DNA of 64,000 nucleotides from the NCBI RefSeq assembly GCF_000342005.1, contig NZ_AOHO01000067.1, positions 1-64,000 on the forward strand, given 5' to 3'. Of this stretch, positions 35,261-44,484 are shown piece after piece; the first letter of the stretch is position 1, and the number at the start of each line of letters is the position of its first letter. The notes beneath the pieces were generated by a model. That model had not been told where the DNA came from. It ran no database searches and was given only the letters and a program-made list of their open reading frames with translations. Both the position numbers and the translations under genes were made by a program. The DNA is from Amycolatopsis decaplanina DSM 44594. GTDB taxonomy: Bacteria; Actinomycetota; Actinomycetes; Mycobacteriales; Pseudonocardiaceae.

Positions 35261-37621
35261 TCAGGCTTCCGAGCGCTTGACCAGATGCCGCCCGATCCAC
35301 CAGGCCGCCTCGACCAGCACGATCCCGACTCCGGCACACGCGAACGCCGAAAGCGTGTACGAGGTGACGCTCGGGTCCAGCGCGAAGAACTTCTGCGTGA
35401 ACGGGATCAGGAACAGCGCGAGCGTCAGCACGACCATCCCGCCGATCAGCAGGATCTTCCACCACCGGTACGGCCGCGCCACGATCCCGAGCACCCACAG
35501 CGCGATCGTGATGAGCGTGATCAGCGCGGTCGTCCCCGCCTGGACCTTGTCCAGTTCGGACTGCCCGGATCCCTTGTACACCAGCAGGTAGCTCACGAAC
35601 GTCGCGGTGGCGATGACCAGCCCGGCCGGGACGGCCATCCGCATCACCCTGCCGACGAAACCGGTGCGGGCGCGTTCGTTGTTCGGCGCCAGTGAGAGCA
35701 CGAAGGCGGGCAGGCCGATCGTGAACCACGCGGTGATCGTGATGTGCCGCGGCAGGAACGGGAACGGCACCTGCGCGATACCGACCATCAGCGCCAGCAG
35801 TACCGAGTAGACCGTCTTGGTGAGGAACAGGTTCGAGACGCGCTCGATGTTGCCGATCACCCGCCGCCCCTCGGCGACGACGTGCGGCAGGGTGGCGAAC
35901 TTGTCGTCCAGCAGCACGATCTGCGCGACCGCGCGGGTGGCGGGGCTGCCGGCGCCCATGGCGACGCCGATGTCCGCGTCCTTCAGCGCGAGGACGTCGT
36001 TCACGCCGTCGCCGGTCATCGCGACGGTGTGCCCCTTCGACTGCAGCGCACCGACCATCGCGCGTTTCTGCACCGGTGTCACGCGGCCGAAGACGGCGCG
36101 ATCCTCCACGGTGTCGGCCAGCTTTTCGGCGTCCTCCGGCAGCTTCCGCGCGTCGACGGGCTTGTCCGCGCCCGGCAGGTCCAGCGTGCCCGCGACGGCG
36201 CCCACCGAAATGGCGTTGTCACCGGAGATGACCTTGACCGCGACGTCCTGGTGCGCGAAGAAGTCCAAGGTGTCCTTCGCGTCGGGGCGGACCTTCTGCT
36301 CCAGCACCACGAGCGCGACCGGTTCGATGTCGCCGGGGCCTTCGGCCGAGTCGACGGCCCGCTCGGCACGACCCAGCAGCAGGACACGCAAACCGCGGGA
36401 GCCGATCTTCTCGGCCTCCGCCCGGTGCTCCCCTTCGGGCAGCAGGACGTCGGCCGCACCGAGCACCCAGTCGCCGTCGCCGCCGAACGAGGCACCGCTC
36501 CACTTACGCGCCGAGGAGAACGGCATGGTCGTGGAGACCCGCCAGCCCGGATCGGTCCGGTGGGCCTCCGCGATCGCCTGCAGGCTCGCGTTCGGGCGGG
36601 GATCGGCGGCGGCGAGCGCGGCCAGCGCGTCGTCCACCGGATGGCCCGGCGTGATCTCCCGGACCTCGGAAAGCCGCATCGCGTTCTCGGTGAGCGTGCC
36701 GGTCTTGTCCGCGCACACCACATCGACCCTGGCGAGTCCCTCGATCGCCGGGAGTTCCTGCACCAGGCACTGGCGCTTGCCCAGCCGGATGACGCCGACC
36801 GCCAGCGCGACACTGGTCATCAGCACCAGGCCCTCGGGCACCATCGGCACAAGCGCCGCGACCATGCCGCGCAGCGCGTCCGGCCACGCCTGGTCGCCCG
36901 CGAGCTGGTTGTAGATGGTCAGCGCCCCCGCCGGGATGAGCAGGTAGGTGATGAACTTGAGGATCTTGTCGATGCCTTGGCGCAGTTCCGACTTCACCAG
37001 GGTGAACTTGCTGGCCTCCGCGGCCAGTTTCGCCGCGTAGGACTCGTCGCCGATGATGTCCGCGCGGTAGGTGCCGCTGCCCGCGACGACGAAGCTGCCG
37101 GACAGCACCTTGTCGCCGGGCTGCTTGACCACCGGATCGGATTCCCCGGTCAGCAGCGATTCGTCGACCTCCAGCGCGTCGGCCGTCAGCGCCGGGCCGT
37201 CGACGACGATCTTGTCGCCGGGCCCCAGTTCGACGAGGTCCCCGAGCACGACCTCTTCCGGGGCGATCTCGGCGCTCTGACCGTCACGGCGGACGGTCGG
37301 CTTCGCCTGTCCGACGATCGCGAGCCGTTCCAGGGTCCGTTTCGCCCGGAGTTCCTGGATGATGCCGACCGCGCTGTTGACGATGATCAGTCCGCCGAAC
37401 AGCCCGTCGATGAAGTAACCCGTCGACAGGATGAGCACGAACAGCACCCCGTAGATCGCGTTGATCCGGGTGAAGACGTTCGCACGGATGATCTCGCCGG
37501 TGGTCCGGCTGGTCTTCGTCGAGACCGCGTTGGTCTGGCCCGCGGCCACCCGCTGGGCGACCTCGTCGCTGGTGAGCCCCCTCGAGGCGTCGGTCAGCAG
37601 GGCCGGCTGATCAGTTGCCAT
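35261..37621 (-). CDS. ctpE: P-type cation ATPase, CtpE-like
   Basis: A 786-residue P-type ATPase. The phosphorylation motif CADKTGTLTEN (D305), actuator motif LLTGES (about 157-161), hinge GDGVNDVLALKDADIGVAMG and paired N- and C-terminal helices are present. The segment LVPMVPEGLVLMTSVALAVG in helix 4 matches mycobacterial CtpE, shown to take part in calcium uptake, so calcium is the likely substrate. It lacks N-terminal heavy-metal domains. It is transcribed toward fabF and is probably monocistronic or first in a short operon. Confidence 0.88.
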   Translation of the reverse strand: MATDQPALLTDASRGLTSDEVAQRVAAGQTNAVSTKTSRTTGEIIRANVFTRINAIYGVLFVLILSTGYFIDGLFGGLIIVNSAVGIIQELRAKRTLERLAIVGQAKPTVRRDGQSAEIAPEEVVLGDLVELGPGDKIVVDGPALTADALEVDESLLTGESDPVVKQPGDKVLSGSFVVAGSGTYRADIIGDESYAAKLAAEASKFTLVKSELRQGIDKILKFITYLLIPAGALTIYNQLAGDQAWPDALRGMVAALVPMVPEGLVLMTSVALAVGVIRLGKRQCLVQELPAIEGLARVDVVCADKTGTLTENAMRLSEVREITPGHPVDDALAALAAADPRPNASLQAIAEAHRTDPGWRVSTTMPFSSARKWSGASFGGDGDWVLGAADVLLPEGEHRAEAEKIGSRGLRVLLLGRAERAVDSAEGPGDIEPVALVVLEQKVRPDAKDTLDFFAHQDVAVKVISGDNAISVGAVAGTLDLPGADKPVDARKLPEDAEKLADTVEDRAVFGRVTPVQKRAMVGALQSKGHTVAMTGDGVNDVLALKDADIGVAMGAGSPATRAVAQIVLLDDKFATLPHVVAEGRRVIGNIERVSNLFLTKTVYSVLLALMVGIAQVPFPFLPRHITITAWFTIGLPAFVLSLAPNNERARTGFVGRVMRMAVPAGLVIATATFVSYLLVYKGSGQSELDKVQAGTTALITLITIALWVLGIVARPYRWWKILLIGGMVVLTLALFLIPFTQKFFALDPSVTSYTLSAFACAGVGIVLVEAAWWIGRHLVKRSEA

Positions 37622-37687
37622 GCCCGCGACTCTATTCCGTCTGGCTCCCCCCGCACGTCAGCCTCTGGGACCATGTCGTCCCTTACT

Positions 37688-38281
37688 TCAGCATCTTTCG
37701 TGTTCGGGGTTGGTACCGCCGTCGGTCGTGTCGACGCGCCACGATCCGCTCTCCAGCCGCAGCGGCAGCACCAGCCGCCAGCGGATGCAGCCCTCCGGCA
37801 GGTACACCGGCGCGTCTTCGACGTCTTGCGTACTGGTGAAGGCGACGAGAACCCGGAGCGTGGCCGGCGTGCTCGGCTCGACGCGGTAGACGAGGATGCT
37901 GCCGTCCCGAGTGGACTGATAGTCCTTCTTCCACTCCGCCGGGGTCTTGGTCTTGGCCCGCTCGCGGGTGACCACCGAAGTCCACTTCGGATAGTCGCGA
38001 TCGTTGATGGAGTCGAAATACCCCTGCAGCACCTGCCGGACGCTCTGGTACTGCGGATGCGCGAAGACGTCGGGAGTCACCTCGACGACGGGCGAGCCGG
38101 GCTGCTGTTCCGGGGCGACCGACGTCGGCGAGTCGCTGACGACCGGCTGGGTGGGCGCGGCCTCGGGACGCGTGTAGAGATCACGTGCCAGCAATCCGAC
38201 GCCGACGGTCAAGGAGATCACGACCACGAGGACGGGGATCAGCCACCGCTGGCGAGAAAGTGGGCGAGGCTGGGCGGTCAC
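37688..38281 (-). CDS. Membrane-anchored protein of unknown function
   Basis: A 197-residue protein with a short basic N-terminus, one transmembrane helix (WLIPVLVVVISLTVGVGLLA) and an extracytoplasmic part with a proline/serine-rich linker. The outer domain YQSVRQVLQGYFDSINDRDYPKWTSVVTRER and the later SWRVDTTDGG strand pattern resemble the NTF2-like/Mce-associated fold, but this is a weak structural guess. The neighbours on the same strand are the P-type ATPase downstream and DUF3145 upstream. No function is proposed. Confidence 0.72.
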   Translation of the reverse strand: MTAQPRPLSRQRWLIPVLVVVISLTVGVGLLARDLYTRPEAAPTQPVVSDSPTSVAPEQQPGSPVVEVTPDVFAHPQYQSVRQVLQGYFDSINDRDYPKWTSVVTRERAKTKTPAEWKKDYQSTRDGSILVYRVEPSTPATLRVLVAFTSTQDVEDAPVYLPEGCIRWRLVLPLRLESGSWRVDTTDGGTNPEHERC

Positions 38282-38323
38282 CCTGAAAGGTTAGCCGCCC
38301 GCCTCTTCCGTCTTCACCGGCGT

Positions 38324-38827
38324 CTACCCGACTTGGTGCAGCCAGGTGACCGGTGCGCCGTCACCGGCGTGCCGGTACGGTTCGAGCGCTTCGTCCCAGC
38401 TGGCGGCGAGGAGCTCGTCGAGCTTGTGCGCGAGGGATTCGCCGGTGCGGACCTTGCTCACCAGAGCGCGCAACTGGTCCTCGCCCACGACGATGTCACC
38501 GTTGGCACTGGTCCTGCCGTGCCACAGGCCGAGGCCCGGAGCGAAACAGAACCTCTCGCCGTCGACCCCCGCACTGGGCTCTTCGGTGACTTCGAACCTG
38601 ATCATCGGCCACGCCTTGAGCGCGGACGCCAGCTTTCCGCCGGTGCCCGAAGGCGCACGCCAACCACATTCGGCGCGGAGCTGTCCTGGACTGGCGGGCT
38701 GCGCAGTCCACTTCAACTCGACTCGGGCACCCAGGGTGCCCGAAATGGCCCACTCGACGTGCGGACACACCGCAGACGGCGACGAGTGGACGTACACCAC
38801 GCCACGGGTGTTGCCACGGGTGCTCAC
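38324..38827 (-). CDS. DUF3145 family protein
   Basis: A 167-residue actinobacterial conserved protein: GVVYVHSSPSAVCPHVEWAISGTL at the N-terminus, GRTSANGDIVVGEDQLRALV and a closing block DELLAASWDEALEPYRHAGDGAPVTWLHQVG that are characteristic of the family. In Streptomyces a DUF3145 gene lies right after fabF; here it is about 3 kb away across ctpE, so the linkage is partly kept. The function is unknown. Confidence 0.87.
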   Translation of the reverse strand: MSTRGNTRGVVYVHSSPSAVCPHVEWAISGTLGARVELKWTAQPASPGQLRAECGWRAPSGTGGKLASALKAWPMIRFEVTEEPSAGVDGERFCFAPGLGLWHGRTSANGDIVVGEDQLRALVSKVRTGESLAHKLDELLAASWDEALEPYRHAGDGAPVTWLHQVG

Positions 38828-39004
38828 TGCTGACCTCCGCTACTCGACGAGGGGCGTCTTCCCCTACGACCTCGCGAGCTGCACTGGTCAGGTGGCTCCT
38901 GTCGCCTCCCGGTACGCGTGAGCACATTGTGCACCCCGACTGTGTTGTTTGGCCACATGAACACCACAAGTCGCACCTGATTGGGACGCGGGACTCGGCC
39001 GAGC

Positions 39005-39050
39005 CTCGTGAGTGGTAAGGACGGTTAGAACCGTCCTTACCACTCACGAG
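39005..39050. repeat. Dispersed long hairpin, copy 2 (identical to 14106-14151)
   Basis: The same 22-base arms and AG loop as the copy at 14 kb, with two further identical bases before it. It lies 17 bases downstream of the minus-strand subtilase stop codon, a terminator position. Confidence 0.85.
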
Positions 39051-39067
39051 TCCCATCGCCTGACGTA

Positions 39068-40540
39068 TCAGCCCTGTGCGCCGAGGGACTTCGCCGCGGC
39101 GAAGGTGTCCACCAGGCCGGTGCCCTTGTCGAAGCTCGACGTGTACGGCCCGGCCGCCACGTACGGCGAGCCGTTGGCGAACTTGTACGCCGTGCCCTTG
39201 ATCGCGGCCTCGATGTCACCCGGGCTCGCGTCCGGCGCGACCTGGAACAGCTGCGCGACGATCCCGGTGATCTGCGGCGCCGCCATCGAAGTCCCGCTGA
39301 TCACGTTGTAGGTGGCGAGGTCCAGGAGTCCCGGGCCGTTCTTCGGCTGCAGGCCCTGCGTGCAGATCGGCTGCGTGGGACGGCACGACGAGAGGATGTT
39401 CTCCCCCGGCGCGGAAACGTCGGGCCAGCTCGCCTGGTCGGTCTCGAGGCCGCGCGAGGAGAAGTCGGAGACCGTGCCGTCGCGGGTACCGGTCCCCTGG
39501 TCGTTGAACGAGGCCACCGAAAGCACGCCCGGCGTCTGGTCCTGTCCCGGCGGGTTGGAGAGGTTCGCCGAACCGTCGCCACCGTCGTTCCCGTTCGCCC
39601 ACACCGTGACGACGCCTTCCGCGGCGAGCGCGCGCTGCAGTTTCACCGTCGCCGAGTTCGGGTCGAAGGTGCCGCCGCCGCTGGGACCGTAGGAATTGTT
39701 GGTCACCTTGATCGGCGGGCACACCGACGCGGCGACGCCCGCGCCACAGGGCGCCTTGTGGTTCTCCAGCACCCAGTTCAGCGCCGCGTCCGTACCCAGG
39801 ACGAGCAGCGCGGCCCCCGTCGAGAGCGAAACGATCTTCGAGCCCGGCGCCGAGCCGCCGACCTTCGTGCCGTCGGTCAGTGTCAGCTGGTTCCCGGCGG
39901 CGATGCCGGTGACGTGCGTGCCGTGGCCGCCCAGGGAGAGGGTGTCGGTGTCGACGGAGGTCGGGACGTCGACGATGCAGTTCGTGGCCGTGCCGTCGAG
40001 GCAGAGGCTCTTGAGGCTGCGCACCACCCGCGTCTTGCCGTCGGCGCCCTTGAAGGCCGGATGCGTCGGGTCGACGCCGGTGTCGATGATCGCGACGGAG
40101 ACGCCCCTGCCGTCCACGGGAGCGCCACCGGCGTCCTTGAGCTGTGCCTGCGTCTGCAGGCTCCGCGTCGCCGCGGTGCCGGTGCTGCCGTGCGCCTCGA
40201 GCTTCTCGTTGCCTTCGACGTAGGTGACCCCGGCGGCCTCGCGGACCGCGCGCACCTGGTCGGCGGTGCCCCGGACGGCGACGACGCCGATCTTCCCGAA
40301 CGAGGTGATCTTCGTGAGCCCGGCCGCGCGGGCGGCGCGTTCGGCGGTGGCGACGTCGCCGGCGTGCACGAGCGCGGTCACCCCCGTGGCGCCGGTGACG
40401 GTCGAGAGCAGGCGGGAGAGTCCGGGGGCGACGGGTGCGAGCGGTCCCGCGGCCTGCGCGGGGACCATCCCCGCGGCCGGGACAGCGAGCAGGGCGACGA
40501 CGAGCGCGGCGCGTCGACGCCAGGGGCGGGATACGGCCAT
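39068..40540 (-). CDS. Secreted subtilisin-like serine protease (S8)
   Basis: A 490-residue secreted protease. A signal peptide is clear (MAVSRPWRRRAALVVALLAVPAAGMVPAQA). An inhibitor-I9-like propeptide region follows (GLTKITSFGKIGVVAVRGTADQV) and then the subtilase domain with catalytic D153 (VAIIDTGVDPTHP), H206 (GGHGTHVTGIAAG) and S418 (ISGTSMAAPQITG). No C-terminal domain is present. ATG at 40540 has AGGAG upstream. It is divergent from the anchored protein at 40735. The likely role is extracellular proteolysis. Confidence 0.93.
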   Translation of the reverse strand: MAVSRPWRRRAALVVALLAVPAAGMVPAQAAGPLAPVAPGLSRLLSTVTGATGVTALVHAGDVATAERAARAAGLTKITSFGKIGVVAVRGTADQVRAVREAAGVTYVEGNEKLEAHGSTGTAATRSLQTQAQLKDAGGAPVDGRGVSVAIIDTGVDPTHPAFKGADGKTRVVRSLKSLCLDGTATNCIVDVPTSVDTDTLSLGGHGTHVTGIAAGNQLTLTDGTKVGGSAPGSKIVSLSTGAALLVLGTDAALNWVLENHKAPCGAGVAASVCPPIKVTNNSYGPSGGGTFDPNSATVKLQRALAAEGVVTVWANGNDGGDGSANLSNPPGQDQTPGVLSVASFNDQGTGTRDGTVSDFSSRGLETDQASWPDVSAPGENILSSCRPTQPICTQGLQPKNGPGLLDLATYNVISGTSMAAPQITGIVAQLFQVAPDASPGDIEAAIKGTAYKFANGSPYVAAGPYTSSFDKGTGLVDTFAAAKSLGAQG

Positions 40541-40734
40541 GACGTTTCTCCTGGTGACAGGGGACAAAGGAGCAGTGACCTACCAACGAGTAACACCTGG
40601 CGCAGTGACGGCGCTCACGCCGATGACAACTTTTCGGAGCAACATCACCTCGTCTACCTGCGCCGTGTCGCCCCGTTGCTCCGGATGGAGGCGCTACTTT
40701 GTGCACCGAGACCGACGAGATGGGGAGGGGTTCG

Positions 40735-42198
40735 GTGCGACTCGTTCGCCTCGCTCAACAGCCGTCCCGGGTGGCCGAGGACGTCCGCGCCGCGCTGGCT
40801 TCACTCGGCCGGGGCAGCAACGTCGTCGGCGGGGTCGCCCTGATCGGCGCCAGCCCGGTCGACGGGCGGCCCGTCGAAGCCGTCGTGGTCATGCCGAAAG
40901 GTGTCCTCATCGTCATCGGTGTCGACCTGCCGGACCCGGCGCTGAAACTCGAAGCCCCGCTCGGCGGGCCGTGGAAGGCCGACGGCTGGCCTCTGGTCCA
41001 CGGTGACACCTCGATCAACCCGGCCACGGACGCGCTCTCGCTGTCCGCCGCGTGCACCCACAAGATCGCGGACGTCGCCCCCGGCGCGGGCCCGATCGGC
41101 ACGATCATCGCCGTCGGCCCGTATGTGGAGACGGTCGACCAGCCGGCCGCGGACCTCGCCGGCTCGGTCCGTGTCCTTTACCCGACGGCGACGACGATGC
41201 TCGCCGCGACGGTCTCCCTGGCCACCGCGCCCCGTCCCCGTTCGGTCCAGCAGGCGCGGGACCTGATCGCCGCGCTCGCCCCGGACGCACCGCCGATGCC
41301 CGACGAGATGCTCCTCGGGGAAGGCTTCAGCGCCTACTCCGACGACGAGCCGACGGTGATCCGCGAGAACCCGCTCGTCGCGATCGCGCCGACGGTTCCG
41401 GTGCGGCATCCAGGGAAGGGGAACAGACCGGCGAAACCGGCCGCTCCTCCCGCACCGCCCGTCAAGCAGGCCCCGCCCGCCAAACCCGCGCAAGCCGCTC
41501 CGCCCGTTCAGCAGGTCGCCGCGAAGCCCGTTCCCCCGGTTCGGCAGACCCCGCCGCCGGCGGCCGCTCCCGCGGAGCCCGCCCCGAAGACGTCGCACCA
41601 GTCCAAGACGGTGAAGTGGCTCCCGGTCGCCGCGATCGGCCTGCTCATCGTGCTGCTGGTCGCGGCCATCAGCGTGGCTTCCGGCGGTGACGACACCGCG
41701 TCCACGCAGACTCCCCCACCGACCCCGGCGACCAGTGCTCCGCCGCCGAGCAGCAGTGCGGTGGAGAACATCCAGTTCACCTCCCGGGCGTCGGCCGCGG
41801 ATCAGAAATGCGCGTCGCACGCATACGGCGACGTCCAGGCGAGCCTTCAGCAGACGAGTTGTGCAGGGGTGAAACGCGCCAGCTTCGCCAGTTCCATCGA
41901 CGGCCGGGCCGCCGCGGTGACGATCGCCGTCGTGGAATTCCCGAACACCGAGCAGGCGGCCGCGTTCAAGGCCACCGCCGACAACCCTGGTGGTGGCGGC
42001 ATCCTCGACCTCGCCACCGAGACCAACCAGTGGCAGGGCGAAGTCCCGGTGTTCGAGGGCGCCGCCTACCAGAGCAGCCTGGACGGGAAGTCGGTCCGGC
42101 TGATCCAGGTGGTGTGGGTGCCGGGACCGTCCACTGCGGACGATCCCGGCCTGGTCCGCGGCGCGAAGGCCGCCCTCGAACTGCCCGTCAACGGCTAA
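40735..42198 (+). CDS. Single-pass membrane protein with Pro/Ala-rich linker
   Basis: A 487-residue protein of unknown function. The cytoplasmic N-terminal part (about 220 residues) is globular; it begins VRLVRLAQQPSRVAEDVRAALASLGRGSNVVGG and includes VEAVVVMPKGVLIVIGVDLPDP. A long Pro/Ala/Lys-rich linker leads to one helix, LPVAAIGLLIVLLVAAISVA, then a Ser/Thr/Pro linker and a small outer domain with cysteines at KCASHAYGD and QTSCAGVKRA. GTG at 40735 is preceded by GGGGAGGGG. The layout, inside domain plus outside sensor, suggests envelope sensing, but no domain is recognised. It overlaps the convergent flavoprotein gene by 4 bases. Confidence 0.78.
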   Translation: MRLVRLAQQPSRVAEDVRAALASLGRGSNVVGGVALIGASPVDGRPVEAVVVMPKGVLIVIGVDLPDPALKLEAPLGGPWKADGWPLVHGDTSINPATDALSLSAACTHKIADVAPGAGPIGTIIAVGPYVETVDQPAADLAGSVRVLYPTATTMLAATVSLATAPRPRSVQQARDLIAALAPDAPPMPDEMLLGEGFSAYSDDEPTVIRENPLVAIAPTVPVRHPGKGNRPAKPAAPPAPPVKQAPPAKPAQAAPPVQQVAAKPVPPVRQTPPPAAAPAEPAPKTSHQSKTVKWLPVAAIGLLIVLLVAAISVASGGDDTASTQTPPPTPATSAPPPSSSAVENIQFTSRASAADQKCASHAYGDVQASLQQTSCAGVKRASFASSIDGRAAAVTIAVVEFPNTEQAAAFKATADNPGGGGILDLATETNQWQGEVPVFEGAAYQSSLDGKSVRLIQVVWVPGPSTADDPGLVRGAKAALELPVNG

Positions 42199-43589
42199 AG
42201 ACCGTACGCCTCCAGCAGGCGCAGCCACACCTCGCTGATCGTGGGGAACGACGGGACCGCGTGCCACAACCTCGACAGCGGGACCTCCCCCACGATCGCG
42301 ATCGTCGCCGAATGCAGCAGTTCGGCCACGTCCTGCCCGACGAAGGTCGCACCGACCAGGACACCGCGTTCGGTGTCGACGACGATCCGCGCCTTGCCCG
42401 CGTAACCGTCCGCGTGCAGTGAAGAACCGGCCACCGCGATGTCGATGTCGACGACGCGGTGCGGTTCGCCCTCCTCGGGCCCGGCGAGCCCGACCGAAGC
42501 GACCTCAGGATCGGTGAACACGACCTGCGGGACCGCGTGGTGATCGGCCGTGGCACTGTGCGCGCTCCACGCGGCGGAGTCGACAAGCTTGCCCGCCGCC
42601 TGCGCGGCCACCGCGTCGCCCGCGGCCCTGGCCGCGTACTTGCCCTGATGGGTCAGCGGCGCCCGGCCGGTGACGTCCCCGACGGCGAACAGCCAGTCAC
42701 CGTCCACAGCGGACACACGACCGTTGTCGTCCGTCTCGAGTGGCGCGCCGGCTTCGAGGCCCAGCGTCTCCACGCCGAGCCCACCGGTAGCCGGACGGCG
42801 GCCGGTGGCGACGAGCAATTCGTCGACGATCAACCGATCACCGCCCTTCAAGGTCAATTCCTTACCACCGTCCACGGCGGACACGGAGTCGAGACCGGAG
42901 CCGGTGTGCACGGTGACCCCGGCTTCGCGGAGCCCCGCGATGACGGCGTCACCCGCGAAGTCCGGCAGCCGCGGCAAGGGACGCGCTCCCGAGATGATCA
43001 AGTGGACTTCGGAGCCGAGCGTGGCGAAGGCCTGCGCCATTTCGACTCCGACGACACCGCCGCCCAGTACGCCGAGACGGCGCGGGACCTCCTCCGCCGA
43101 GGTCGCCTCTCGCGAACCCCATGGGGAAATCGTGTCCAGTCCGGGGATCGACGGCGTCCGCGGGACACTGCCGGTGGCGACGATCACGGCGTGCCGCGCG
43201 GTCAGCACGTCACCGCCGCCGACCGTGACCTCCCGCTCACCGGTGATCCGGCCGTGCCCGCGGATCGGGACGATCCCGACGCCTTCGGCCCACTTGACCT
43301 GTCCGGTGTCGTCTCCCTCGCCGGTGAACCAGTCCCGGCGCGCGAACACCTCGGCCGGGTCGACCGCGTCGCCCACCGGGACACCGGGGACCCGCTTGGC
43401 GGCGGCGAGGAGGTTCCCCGGCCGCAGCAGTGCCTTGCTCGGAATGCAGGCCCAGTAAGAACATTCGCCGCCGAAGCGTTCGTGTTCGACGAGCGCGACG
43501 TGAAGACCGCCGCGCGCTGCCCGTTCGGCGGCGACCTCGCCGACGGGGCCGCCTCCGATCACGATCACGTCAAAAGTCTGTGCTGACAT
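42195..43589 (-). CDS. FAD-dependent pyridine nucleotide-disulfide oxidoreductase
   Basis: A 464-residue flavoprotein of the class I disulfide reductase type (lipoamide dehydrogenase, mercuric reductase relatives). FAD motif VIVIGGGPVGEVAAERAARGG; redox-active site region ERFGGECSYWACIPSKALLRP with two cysteines spaced C-x4-C; NAD(P) motif RLGVLGGGVVGVEMAQAF; second FAD motif WLFAVGDVTGRAPLTHQGKYAAR. The C-terminal dimer domain ends with a truncated HAVPSFPTISEVW, which replaces the H-x-HPT motif of true lipoamide dehydrogenases (only HAVPSFPT remains). The function is therefore uncertain. The start at 43589 lacks a good ribosome site; GTG at 43607 is the alternative. Confidence 0.87.
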   Translation of the reverse strand: MSAQTFDVIVIGGGPVGEVAAERAARGGLHVALVEHERFGGECSYWACIPSKALLRPGNLLAAAKRVPGVPVGDAVDPAEVFARRDWFTGEGDDTGQVKWAEGVGIVPIRGHGRITGEREVTVGGGDVLTARHAVIVATGSVPRTPSIPGLDTISPWGSREATSAEEVPRRLGVLGGGVVGVEMAQAFATLGSEVHLIISGARPLPRLPDFAGDAVIAGLREAGVTVHTGSGLDSVSAVDGGKELTLKGGDRLIVDELLVATGRRPATGGLGVETLGLEAGAPLETDDNGRVSAVDGDWLFAVGDVTGRAPLTHQGKYAARAAGDAVAAQAAGKLVDSAAWSAHSATADHHAVPQVVFTDPEVASVGLAGPEEGEPHRVVDIDIAVAGSSLHADGYAGKARIVVDTERGVLVGATFVGQDVAELLHSATIAIVGEVPLSRLWHAVPSFPTISEVWLRLLEAYGL

Positions 43590-43725
43590 GCATTCAGCGC
43601 ACACCACCGCGCAGCTTCGCGCAACCTGCCGCTATCCTCGTGTCGCTGCGTGAGTCATCAGCCGCGGGTTCAGGTTTCACCGTGCCGGTTACGCAGTAGA
43701 ACGATCGAGCGCGGGAGGTTTTTTC

Positions 43726-44430
43726 ATGGCCAGGAACACTGCTGTGCATTTGCTGGACGATCTGACCGGCGAGTCGGCCGAAGAAACGGTCGCTTTCGGT
43801 TTGGACGGAATCGCTTACGACATCGACCTTTCGGCCGACAACGCCGCCGCACTCCGGGAAATCCTGCGTGCCTATGTGGAGAACGGCCGCCGGATCGGCG
43901 GACGGAAGCTGCGGCCGCGGGTCGTGCAGCGGCCCAAGGGCGCACGGGTGTCGAAGTCGACCCCGAAGACCGCGGCCACCGCCGCGAAGGCCGAGGCGAA
44001 GACGGCCGCGAAGCCGGGGCGCAAGCCCGCCGCGAAGGGTGTCGCCGGCCGCAAGCCCGCCGCCGCCAAGCAGGCCGCCGCCCCCAAGGCGGAGGCCAAG
44101 GCACCCGCCAAGACCACGGCGAAAGCCACCGCGGCCAAGGCGAAGACGACCCGCGGCGCGACGGCGAAGGCCACCGCGGCCAAGGCTCCGGCCGGCCGCG
44201 CGAAGGCCGCCGCCGCGGCGAAGACCCCGGCCAAGGCGGCACCGAAGGCCGCCGCCAAGACAACGGTCGCGAAGGCCGCGCCGAAGACCGCGGCCGCGAA
44301 GACGACCGCCGCCAAGACCGCCGCGCCGAAGGCGGCCAAGGTGCCGGTGAAGAAGGGCGCCGAGCCGAAGAAGACCACGCGCACCGCCCGCAAGGTGCCA
44401 GCCGTCACTTTCTCGGCCACCGAAAAGTAA
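43726..44430 (+). CDS. Hybrid Lsr2 N-domain / histone H1-like nucleoid protein
   Basis: A 234-residue, very basic protein. Residues 1-60 match the Lsr2 dimerisation/oligomerisation domain: TVHLLDD-like start (TAVHLLDDLTGES), then ETVAFGLDGIAYDIDLS (20-36) and YVENGRRIGGRK. Instead of the Lsr2 C-terminal DNA-binding domain with its RGR motif, residues about 67-225 form a low-complexity tail of Ala, Lys, Thr and Pro with repeats such as KTAAKPGRKPAAK and AKATAAKAKTT. This resembles the tails of histone H1-like and mycobacterial HupB proteins. It probably binds DNA non-specifically and bridges through the N-domain. ATG is preceded by GGGAGG, and a T-tailed terminator follows. Confidence 0.9.
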   Translation: MARNTAVHLLDDLTGESAEETVAFGLDGIAYDIDLSADNAAALREILRAYVENGRRIGGRKLRPRVVQRPKGARVSKSTPKTAATAAKAEAKTAAKPGRKPAAKGVAGRKPAAAKQAAAPKAEAKAPAKTTAKATAAKAKTTRGATAKATAAKAPAGRAKAAAAAKTPAKAAPKAAAKTTVAKAAPKTAAAKTTAAKTAAPKAAKVPVKKGAEPKKTTRTARKVPAVTFSATEK

Positions 44431-44435
44431 TTCAT

Positions 44436-44480
44436 CGAAAGGCCCTTTCGCGATCTTCGCGAAAGGGCCTTTTCGTTTTT
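44436..44480 (+). terminator. Intrinsic terminator with T-run
   Basis: CGAAAGGCCCTTTCGCGA (44436-44453) pairs with the following arm (44457-44475, one bulged T), then TTTTT at 44476-44480. It is the only hairpin of this dispersed type here with a classical T-run. It separates the Lsr2-hybrid gene from the convergent lipoate-ligase-like gene. Confidence 0.88.
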
Positions 44481-44484
44481 CACC

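Noticed and set aside
35744..38833. Long plus-strand open frame across ctpE and neighbours
   Set aside because: It crosses three well-supported minus-strand genes and has no recognisable domain.
43926..44400. Tandem Ala/Lys codon repeats as a possible CRISPR or satellite
   Set aside because: No regular repeat unit or spacers; the pattern follows codons of the H1-like tail in one frame with a normal stop and terminator.
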